Shown piece after piece: positions 57,501 through 64,000 of a stretch of 64,000 nt of DNA. The position numbers and the translations under genes are program-made. The notes under the pieces are model-generated. The model saw nothing but the letters and a program-made list of their open reading frames with translations. It made no database searches and was not told the origin of the DNA. Position 1 is the first letter of the stretch. Every line of letters starts with the position of its first letter. The stretch lies in the IMG/VR virus record IMGVR_UViG_3300040801_001810, positions 62,001 through 126,000 of that record; one strand, 5' to 3'. This DNA is from a virus.

Positions 57501-60500
57501 CCATTTCTGAATTGGTTCTAAGAACATAGGAATCTTAGCTCCTTCATCTATTCTTTTAATATCTGGAAGGAAGTATGTCTTAAGTGTTGGGGTCATACTT
57601 TCTTTTATATTAACTAAGTCGTCTCTATGAAAACTAGATAAGGCTCCTTTTGAATTGCTAAGTGTTGCATCTATATCTTTAGTTGAGTTCCTAACTGTTT
57701 GATTAATCCAATCTTCAATATTCTTTCTACCAGATTTCATTACATTATCAGAACCAACTGCATCTGAGTCAGCCCACATTCCATACCAGTTCTGTGCTTT
57801 TTGTTTATCCCAAATTATTCCAGCATCAACCATATAACCATTAAGTTTCTCTATAGAAAGATCAATATTACCAATAAATTTCTTAGCAACAGCAAGTTCT
57901 TTTGGATCAGTTATATTCTTAAATTTAATATTAGTCTCTGGATTATGAATAATAACACCACGCTTCTTATCAAAGCTTGAATTAATTTCAGTAGATATCT
58001 TTTTGATTACCTTCTCAGCTCTAGTTTTCTCTGCTTGAGTGCCAGTCTCTGTTTGATCCAAAAGCTTGTCAAATACCTTTTCTATTAAGGCGTTCTTTTG
58101 TGCACCTACATATCCTTTTTCTATAAAGTCTGCTGTAGAAACATGCTCAGCACCACCCATAGCAATTCCAAGAGATAACCATTTATCTACTACTCCAGTG
58201 CTCTTAGTAAGCAATGATCTATAGTTAAAAGTAACATGATTAAAATCTGAACCAGCTGCTGTAAATAATAGGTTGCCGTGAACTTTAATCTTACCAGCTG
58301 TATCTCTATCTATCATGACGTTTCTTAATACACCATCTAGTTCAGCTTTAGTAGTAACAAAGCTTTTATCTCCTTGAGCCATAGTTAAACTTGTGCCTCT
58401 AGGAATATCAATAGTTAATCCTTTAGAATCCATATCTGCTTGAACGTCTTTTAGCGCAATATCCCAATGTGATTTTTTAACTGAACCGCCGTCCAGATCA
58501 GCTAGTTCCTTAACTCTTTTTCTAACTCTTCCCTCAAGATCTAGTACTCTTTTACTAAGATGAGGATCCGCAGATGTCCATTGAGCAGAAGTTAAATCAA
58601 CATTTTTTTCGATATGAAATTGATGTCTATCAAATACTTTTTGAGAGAAGGCATTATATCCTTCTTGTCCTCTCCAAGAATTAAATACTGATACGCTATC
58701 TGTCATGATATGATGAGAGAACTCATTCGTCATTGCGTCAGATTTAAGTTTCCATCCAGCGGCATCTATTTCGCCTTGAGAAATAAATGATGGTCTAAAA
58801 TACTTTCTATGCATTGCTCTTTTTTCAAGGTCAGTTCTTCCTTTCATAGATTTCATGAATTGGCTGCTTACTCTATTCTTAATACCCATATAAAACTGAT
58901 CCCATTGTTTAGTCATTGGGTTATCAGAGTTTGGGATCAAGTGGTTAGGAGAGAACATAGACATAGTTTGTTTAGCTATCTGTCCTTGACCTAGTAATGA
59001 TGCAGATGCGAATTCTCCATGAATGGTATATCCTCGTTCTAGATACTTAGCCTCTTCAAAGCTTTCATCAAGACCCATTATTCGTTTACCATCTAAAAGG
59101 AACTTTTGTAGTTCACTAAGATTCTTATATGATTTTTCACCAGATTGAAACTTGTTAATTTCATCGATTAACATCACATTAGTAAATAAACTATCAACAA
59201 CAGGAGAAGCATGTGCTTGAGATAAGAATCCCTTTTGTGCCCAATCAGTAAGCATCTCGTCACCAATTATAATATTACCCTTACGTCTAAAATGATCAAT
59301 AGCTTTTCTTATCTGACCAGGTTTATCAATATTAATTGGATCGGTGCCTTGTCTACCCATCATTCTCATAATAACTTTATTAAGAGCAAGAGATCCTTCT
59401 CCACCAAATCCTAACTTCTGATAGTATGCTATACTATGAACGTCTATAAATTTTAAATACTTTTGTAATTTAGCCCATGCCTTTGGTGCTTTATTCTTTA
59501 GCATATGTAGATCAAATTGAGAACCATTCTTAGTAGTAAAGAATACTTTCTTATTGGCAGCTACTGCGGCTTCAACTTGTCTTAGAATAGATTCACCAAT
59601 ATGTTCAGCAAAATCCATATTATCTTTAAATTTAGGTGCTCCTCTAGATGTTCTAAAGTTCTCAGCTTGTCTTCTAATTTGTTGTCCCCAGGCTTCTCCT
59701 ACTTCATCAGGAGTAGTAAGATGAGCAGATTTATCACCAAGTTCACGTCTTAGCCATGAAGCAGTATCTTCTGTCCATCCATACTTTTTCATTTGATAGT
59801 ATCCATGATCAGATACAAATTCATCAGCTCCAGTATGAACTAATTTACCATTCTTAAATTCAGACGACACAACTCCTGCTTTAGTTAACTGAGTATATTC
59901 GTCTCGAGCCATCCACTCTGGACCAGGAAGATCTCTAGAGATACTTTCAAAGTCAAACGTAATATTAACTACGTCTTCTCTATTCTTAATAGCTGTAGCT
60001 AGTGTTCCAAGATTTTGCATTGACTCATGAGCATTACCTAATCTAAGTAACTGATTCTTAGTAAATTTACTTTCTGTAACAAGTCTACCTGCTTTGAACG
60101 AGTCTCTAATAGTGCCCTCAGCTAATGGGGAATCTTCTAGAAGATTATTCATTGAAAAATGTATTCTTCTAATAGCTTTATCAGGATTAATAGAAAATTC
60201 GTTTTCCATCATATTACTATCAAGAATATCATTTAGTGCTCTAATCATCTGTTGTGATTTATTTTCGATATCCTCATTTATTCTAAGATCTTTACCAAGA
60301 GAATGTTTTTTGTTAAGACGTCTAATGGCGTCTCCTTCTGTCTTTAGATAGAAACCATCTAACATCTCTGTTACGCTTGGAGTTGATCCTGGAATTCTAC
60401 CATGTTGAGCAAGAGGAATCTCAGTTGAGAACCGCCCCTTCGTATTATGTTCAAATGAAACTTTAGCATAATACTTAGGATCAGTGGCGCTACCTTTAGT

Positions 60501-61601
60501 TATAATTTCAAATCCAACATCTTTAATTTGAGTATCAGCCGCTCTTGTAGTCTTTAAATCATTTAGCTTATCGCTTAACTTCTTTAATCCAGCAGTATAA
60601 TCAAATTGACTTAATAATCTAAATCTTTTATTATCAGGAACAAAAGCCACTCTATTTAATGAGCCTGATGTAATTTTATTATTATCTTGTGCTAGAAGAT
60701 CAAACGCATTAACTCCTTTAACAGAATGTTTATTATAACCTTGACCAATTCTCTGTGAATATACCTTTTGCCTAGCAACTGAAAGATGTGTTGAATCAAA
60801 CTCTTCGCCACCATATAAGAAGCTTCTTACATTTGTTTCCGTAAAAGTTTGAGTAGTAGGATTAGCATCATAAGCATTCTTAGCCATAGAATAAGAGGAT
60901 TTCATTCTATTTAGTCTTCTTTGATAAAGATTAGCATAGGAAGAATCATATTCTAAATAATATTCATGTAAAGCTTTTAATCGAGTCTTATCAGAAGCAG
61001 GAGATTTAATAGAATGTAAAGTAGCTACGTCTTCTTCTCTAGCAGCAGACTCTCTCGCAAAGTGCTCGTATAATGTGCTTTCTCTGAGGGTAAATAGAAT
61101 GTCATCTCTATCAACAGTTACATCAACAGCTGGCTTAAGTGGATATCTGGATCCTTTAGGAGTTCTAACAGCTCCACGAGCAAATCCAAGATCCTCTTCT
61201 GTTCTAGATATAATTGAGTCTTCTGCTCTCTTAACATAATTAATATATGATACGTCTTTCATTTCAGCCATATCAAATTTAGTAGCAGTGTCCATATCCA
61301 AAACATCATCCAAAGATCGTTGAGTTTCTTCATCAATATCAATACCAAAATAAGGTTGCTTAAGGGAAGCAGATTCGCTGATGATTCTTTCTCTTGAATC
61401 AAATTGTTTCATTGCTTCTCTAGAAACTATCTTATTTTTATATTGATCTAGGTACTTTAATGCCAATCTTCCAGTTGGGCCTTTAATCTTATATGCACCA
61501 AAAGCCATACCAGTTAAGGCTCCAAGTTTCATAAAGGTATTAAATGTCCAGTGACCTTTATCAACATCTTCTTTTTTAAATGGATTATAAATATCAGCCA
61601 T
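54549..61601 (-). CDS. giant virion-type protein with DnaQ-like exonuclease and RNA polymerase beta-prime-like active site
   Basis: 2350 residues. Near the C-terminal end is the RNA polymerase active-site signature: YMTRHPNVQS (R1840-x-P1842, matching the NRAPTLH region of beta-prime) followed by YTKLFGADFDGDVAYFV with D1887, D1889 and D1891, the Mg2+-binding NADFDGD loop of the double-psi beta-barrel. A DnaQ-type DEDDh set lies upstream: TFDFES (D550, E552), NGSQFDLHML (D697), FIDVHSIAYYQKLG, then AHASPVVDSL (H797, D803; one residue longer than usual). Gly/Ala-rich hydrophobic stretches lie near residues 25-45 and 2217-2234. It starts in a TAATG overlap with the PD-(D/E)XK gene and occupies the tape measure slot. 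Single-chain DFDGD polymerases are known from SPbeta YonO and from the virion of crAss-like phi14:2; this looks like a third setting. Activity is inferred. Confidence 0.72.
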   Translation of the reverse strand: MADIYNPFKKEDVDKGHWTFNTFMKLGALTGMAFGAYKIKGPTGRLALKYLDQYKNKIVSREAMKQFDSRERIISESASLKQPYFGIDIDEETQRSLDDVLDMDTATKFDMAEMKDVSYINYVKRAEDSIISRTEEDLGFARGAVRTPKGSRYPLKPAVDVTVDRDDILFTLRESTLYEHFARESAAREEDVATLHSIKSPASDKTRLKALHEYYLEYDSSYANLYQRRLNRMKSSYSMAKNAYDANPTTQTFTETNVRSFLYGGEEFDSTHLSVARQKVYSQRIGQGYNKHSVKGVNAFDLLAQDNNKITSGSLNRVAFVPDNKRFRLLSQFDYTAGLKKLSDKLNDLKTTRAADTQIKDVGFEIITKGSATDPKYYAKVSFEHNTKGRFSTEIPLAQHGRIPGSTPSVTEMLDGFYLKTEGDAIRRLNKKHSLGKDLRINEDIENKSQQMIRALNDILDSNMMENEFSINPDKAIRRIHFSMNNLLEDSPLAEGTIRDSFKAGRLVTESKFTKNQLLRLGNAHESMQNLGTLATAIKNREDVVNITFDFESISRDLPGPEWMARDEYTQLTKAGVVSSEFKNGKLVHTGADEFVSDHGYYQMKKYGWTEDTASWLRRELGDKSAHLTTPDEVGEAWGQQIRRQAENFRTSRGAPKFKDNMDFAEHIGESILRQVEAAVAANKKVFFTTKNGSQFDLHMLKNKAPKAWAKLQKYLKFIDVHSIAYYQKLGFGGEGSLALNKVIMRMMGRQGTDPINIDKPGQIRKAIDHFRRKGNIIIGDEMLTDWAQKGFLSQAHASPVVDSLFTNVMLIDEINKFQSGEKSYKNLSELQKFLLDGKRIMGLDESFEEAKYLERGYTIHGEFASASLLGQGQIAKQTMSMFSPNHLIPNSDNPMTKQWDQFYMGIKNRVSSQFMKSMKGRTDLEKRAMHRKYFRPSFISQGEIDAAGWKLKSDAMTNEFSHHIMTDSVSVFNSWRGQEGYNAFSQKVFDRHQFHIEKNVDLTSAQWTSADPHLSKRVLDLEGRVRKRVKELADLDGGSVKKSHWDIALKDVQADMDSKGLTIDIPRGTSLTMAQGDKSFVTTKAELDGVLRNVMIDRDTAGKIKVHGNLLFTAAGSDFNHVTFNYRSLLTKSTGVVDKWLSLGIAMGGAEHVSTADFIEKGYVGAQKNALIEKVFDKLLDQTETGTQAEKTRAEKVIKKISTEINSSFDKKRGVIIHNPETNIKFKNITDPKELAVAKKFIGNIDLSIEKLNGYMVDAGIIWDKQKAQNWYGMWADSDAVGSDNVMKSGRKNIEDWINQTVRNSTKDIDATLSNSKGALSSFHRDDLVNIKESMTPTLKTYFLPDIKRIDEGAKIPMFLEPIQKWTDRDDSPFIPGFRHRQRGAIYNIMKGRQPKPTDLKLRGGLLSLIDTPFGHVSRSTIDDLKTSRRFLKDKRFASARRTMDRFKDVLLSRAVSTSNMELNIKDINKLLDRVNRLDLNKLGRIINSDTAEAEMIQHVSAMLAEEGRSGEDLEKAVKSIIHELQTSKLAESFENNKNFVSMSAVQSWAAMAKDKGVFAYSAKKELGGAFEFHIADMLKNSELDPQMAIQQENKMMSMFKTMYDSAKDPSKGIVESIDETNKVVRLRKLVMHADTSPQNIYNVLNPYGKDLSIGYLSQGNKQQYKVIEAAKHYESVLSEMRSGSKGQTDVRTAESFLKRQYLNYMNQGFLMDSSSVYARANELAPRGVQAPIRGAADIIEKALDIQRRGGFATFGDQFKGSVTQANQLIKRLTSKSNLSDVYVTDAFFKNFELPMQINKANNVVKATEHLARVFGPDNAGKISSIMRGEEYLYGYMTRHPNVQSATDAVLDMRLNIIPQEVGEFLGMNANEAQVHAQYTKLFGADFDGDVAYFVMKGLKTAESLMGYGAEHSASLGKALDSVVSAKQGVVKSLRDSLKEKMFLMDITPGTKDGVLMGGFDDQGNFITKSMDINSQKTMTMFANDFQSFAENIKTIQLHNPNVITAKYIGNQMDRVAHTAVSKNVIGLMTNVAYTRSRQLLQAGLIGKDSVAAKALMGNLNHGYAGIAQTFISLAKHPNADFGRLASAAKVFLDPKNSTREDKNSLKNLFTDMYGADEGQSYYKKSIGIMREMEEIAPRGSQLFDMKRSFDNIDLVRDNANIADIIISAAEKDFMLENKFSVPAPTRSAVSELGDQLSKKFKLDTPNARSFFKKGGKVGAIAAGIYMAATFFKPNQLSNSANPLDAFTDLGVDIDGSHNAISSSVELNRNIPLDMVDASFSKQAFIRLNSNRNNKRQRSSVISRMIDNTVGTVNQNRQAFFGPPNNNYSNYTSYIPQFGSSQLDRRADL

Positions 61602-63979
61602 TATAAATTAAACTTCTTTCTTACATCAAAGGCTCTAGATATAGTAAGAGATCTATCTCTTCTAATTGTTACATTAATAACATTTGCATCACTAGCTCCA
61701 TTATTAATATAGACCATAGCGTTAGATTTAATGCCATTCTGTCTAAATAGATTATTTATTATCCCTCTAACGTGACCAGAACTTAAGTTCGGAGTTTCCA
61801 TAGGAACTTCATTCATATCAGCTGCTTGTATCTCTCGATCAAATCCTTGCATTCTAAGCATTTGTTCATTCCAACCAAGCCCAAATTCATGTGCATCAAA
61901 ACCTTGTTCCTGTATAGTTTTTAATTCGATATCTTCTAACTGGACGCCTGGGTCAAGAACGCTTCTATTAAATACATGTCTTCTATCAACCGATATTCCT
62001 TTACTTGTATTCTCTACAAAAGCACCAGTTGCTTCTTTTTGATCACTAGCATTCCATTGTTTCTTAAGAGCGGCCCCTAAGTCAGAAGGAAGTACACTAA
62101 GAATTTCTTTTCGTTCTCTTGGATTTCTAGTATTTAAGAATGATTCTATATATGGTTTCTCAGTAAAAGGAGTTGCTCTAAATAGATCAGCTACATTTCC
62201 TTCGCCTTGATTAATAGAAGTTAGGGTTGATCTTCTTGCATCCATAAACTTCTTCTGAGTTAATCCCGATGATAATTGTGTCAACATATCAGCTTTAGCA
62301 TATTTAGCTGCGTCAAAGTATGAAACTATATCACGCTTTTCTTGAATACTATTTGGAATATATTTTGAACCAGTCGCAAATCTATAAAGTCCATGAACTG
62401 TTCCATATGCAGTACCTAACCCAGCACCTATAACTGTACCTAATGGTCCACCTAATACAAAACCTCCTGTACCATAAGAAATGCTTCCTGCTAGGGGGTC
62501 AGTCTTTGAAGCGAGTCCTCTTGAGTATGGTTCTACAAATGAGCTAATTGGTTCATCCCATGGCTTGTATTCTTTACCATATAATCTAGTCATCTTATAA
62601 TGTTCTATTGGATCTTTCATTCCAAATAGTTTATTAGTAAGCAAGAAATTAGTATTAGTAAAATTCTCCCAAGCCCAACCAATTGCTCTTTCCTTTAAAC
62701 TATAATCCGCTCCAGCTTTAATATCTTCATTAATAGATTGTATATTCTTTTGAGTATCAGGAGTTAATAGTTTCCCTTTGAATCTATTTGGATATAATTC
62801 GTATTTACGTAATCTAGCCTGTCTTTTCTTAAGGGCGAATTTATATCTATTTACTTCTTTTTCAGTAAGGACACCAAATTTGATTTGCTTCTCTACAAGA
62901 GTTTTAACTTCTTTATACTCTTTAGAAGTAGGAGCAACGTCAGCTAGAATATCAAGTCTGTCTATCCAGGAATAACTATATCCATAATTATCTTCGACGC
63001 CCTCATCTAGCATTGATTGAGCTGTTTGTCTCGCTTTTTGTAGCTTTGCTAAATCTTTTTCCCATCTATTCCTACTATAATTGACTTCAAATAATTTAGT
63101 CATCGTAGGATTATCTCTATTTATATATAAGATATTACCCTTATTAAGTCCAAGTTCTTTCAGATAAAAGTTAATCTGGCCAACGTGCTGATACTTAGGT
63201 CCTTCAGCTAGTTTCTGAAATCCTGCATCATTGATAGATTTAATTTCTAGTGCTCTACGACCTTTACCTCCTTTACCATCTCTAATAACAGCATCTACGT
63301 GACCAGTAATGTCGTTCTTAATATCAAATACTAGAGCTTCTGCCTGAATTAATAATCCTTCAGCTGCTAGTGAGTCTTGAATAGCAGCGTGCATTTCAGT
63401 TCCTTCTTCCATTATATCAAACGATTCTTTTAATGTAGGAGTTATCATACCTGTAAAGTACTCTAGTATCTGTGGTTCATTAGCTCCCAACATAGATGCT
63501 CTAGCAGGCATTGTTCTTCTTAAAGTTGTATGTGTCTTAGAGTAAGCTTCTCCAGGTAATCTAAGTTCTCCTCTTAGAATCTTTTCATAAGGATCACCAG
63601 AAAGGAATTGAGCTGGTAACCAGTTAGGCATTAAGTTAGGAATAGGATTAATTCCGTATTGCTTATACTCAGGTTTGTCTATTAATCTTCTGATAGGCTC
63701 AGTTAAGAATCCCATACCACCAAGATTCTTATCATAAAAACTTCTACTCATAGAAGCAATTCTACCAGCTGTCTGTAAAGTAGGCATTACAGCAGGTTCA
63801 CCAAATACTCTTTCAGTAATACTTCTACCTAGGAATCCTTTTAGTCCAGCAAATTGCGAAACGTCATATAAGAAATCTTCTGCTGCTGTCTCAGACCAAT
63901 TCTTATTTGGCATTATATTTACAGTCCCACCAGCCGTAGCTATTCCTGTTGTGCTTCTAATCTGAGACTGATTCCTCAT
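61601..63979 (-). CDS. RecB/Cas4-like PD-(D/E)XK nuclease fused to hydrophobic virion-type region; 5' end may lie outside window
   Basis: 792 residues from the ATG at 63979. The same frame stays open to 64000, so the true start may be beyond the edge; a GGGGAAGG about 10 bases before the ATG supports this start but spacing is long. Residues about 185-280 hold a complete RecB/Cas4-like nuclease set: H197 in GTEMHAAI, D229 in GHVDAV, E245-x-K247 in ALEIKS, and Q268-x-x-x-Y272 in GQINFYL. A Gly-rich hydrophobic stretch at about 500-535 (GGFVLGGPLGTVIGAGLGTA) resembles tape-measure or ejected proteins. Gene order (before the polymerase-like giant and the hub) suggests it is packaged and injected. 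Known relatives degrade or resect DNA ends. Confidence 0.75.
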   Translation of the reverse strand: MRNQSQIRSTTGIATAGGTVNIMPNKNWSETAAEDFLYDVSQFAGLKGFLGRSITERVFGEPAVMPTLQTAGRIASMSRSFYDKNLGGMGFLTEPIRRLIDKPEYKQYGINPIPNLMPNWLPAQFLSGDPYEKILRGELRLPGEAYSKTHTTLRRTMPARASMLGANEPQILEYFTGMITPTLKESFDIMEEGTEMHAAIQDSLAAEGLLIQAEALVFDIKNDITGHVDAVIRDGKGGKGRRALEIKSINDAGFQKLAEGPKYQHVGQINFYLKELGLNKGNILYINRDNPTMTKLFEVNYSRNRWEKDLAKLQKARQTAQSMLDEGVEDNYGYSYSWIDRLDILADVAPTSKEYKEVKTLVEKQIKFGVLTEKEVNRYKFALKKRQARLRKYELYPNRFKGKLLTPDTQKNIQSINEDIKAGADYSLKERAIGWAWENFTNTNFLLTNKLFGMKDPIEHYKMTRLYGKEYKPWDEPISSFVEPYSRGLASKTDPLAGSISYGTGGFVLGGPLGTVIGAGLGTAYGTVHGLYRFATGSKYIPNSIQEKRDIVSYFDAAKYAKADMLTQLSSGLTQKKFMDARRSTLTSINQGEGNVADLFRATPFTEKPYIESFLNTRNPRERKEILSVLPSDLGAALKKQWNASDQKEATGAFVENTSKGISVDRRHVFNRSVLDPGVQLEDIELKTIQEQGFDAHEFGLGWNEQMLRMQGFDREIQAADMNEVPMETPNLSSGHVRGIINNLFRQNGIKSNAMVYINNGASDANVINVTIRRDRSLTISRAFDVRKKFNL

Positions 63980-64000
63980 TAAACCAAGACCTTCCCCTAA

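Noticed and set aside
54549-61601. Idea that the 2350-residue protein is a plain tape measure and DFDGD is chance
   Set aside because: The R-x-P element before it, the flanking strands and the added DnaQ motif set make chance unlikely; a tape measure is also usually long-helical and repetitive.
54549-61601. Idea that this is a phiKZ-type split multisubunit polymerase
   Set aside because: The motifs lie in one very long chain and no other beta or beta-prime pieces are visible nearby.
1-64000. tRNA genes, CRISPR arrays, insertion sequences, long repeats
   Set aside because: Gaps are almost all under 60 bases (largest 80), and none shows a cloverleaf, repeat-spacer series or transposase.

Overview
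The window is a piece of a large, AT-rich, tightly packed tailed-phage genome. The phage most likely has a contractile-type tail, because a baseplate J protein, a gp25/W-like protein, a spike-like protein and a giant hub-like protein lie in that order. No integrase, transposase, rRNA, tRNA or CRISPR array is visible. No terminase, portal, capsid, sheath or tube gene is in view, so the rest of the virion genes should lie beyond the right edge. The host cannot be named from sequence alone.

Layout. Positions 1-12443 (+ strand) hold a cassette of about sixteen genes joined by ATGA/TAATG stop-start overlaps. It looks like a nucleotide-sugar and glycan pathway: DegT-type aminotransferase, B12-binding radical SAM enzyme, radical SAM/SPASM enzyme, several glycosyltransferases, sugar methyltransferase, RraA-like protein, CMP-sugar synthetase, HAD-nucleotidyltransferase fusion, SGNH acyl-hydrolase/transferase, cupin and GDPD-like protein. 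Positions 12475-14673 (+ strand) hold small accessory genes: two Cys-rich proteins, a ClpP-like protein, a GIY-YIG nuclease and an Hsp20 chaperone. A hairpin at 14662-14683 ends this block and serves both strands. From 14688 to the right edge everything is on the minus strand and forms one nearly gapless structural operon. It is read from the right edge towards 14.7 kb: ejection/tape-measure-slot proteins, hub, spike, gp25-like, baseplate J, wedge-like proteins, beta-helix fibre/adhesin proteins, then many large Ser-Gly-rich beta structural proteins.

The most interesting locus is 54.5-64 kb. A 2350-residue protein carries the active-site signature of the RNA polymerase beta-prime double-psi beta-barrel (R-x-P at 1840-1842, then DFDGD at 1887-1891). 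The same chain also has a DnaQ-type DEDDh exonuclease motif set (D550/E552, D697, H797/D803). The preceding gene encodes a protein with a complete RecB/Cas4-like PD-(D/E)XK nuclease motif set (H197, D229, E245-x-K247, Q268xxxY272). Both sit exactly where a tape measure gene is expected, next to the 2389-residue hub. All three giant proteins have Gly/Ala-rich hydrophobic segments. The simplest reading is a virion-packaged, DNA-co-injected transcription/nuclease complex. It is analogous to the single-chain virion RNA polymerase of crAss-like phages, but in a baseplate-J phage and with added nucleases.

The glycan cassette, two DxD glycosyltransferase-like proteins inside the fibre operon, and two beta-helix proteins together suggest a phage that invests heavily in making, modifying or recognising surface glycans. 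It may be decorating its own fibres or altering the host envelope.
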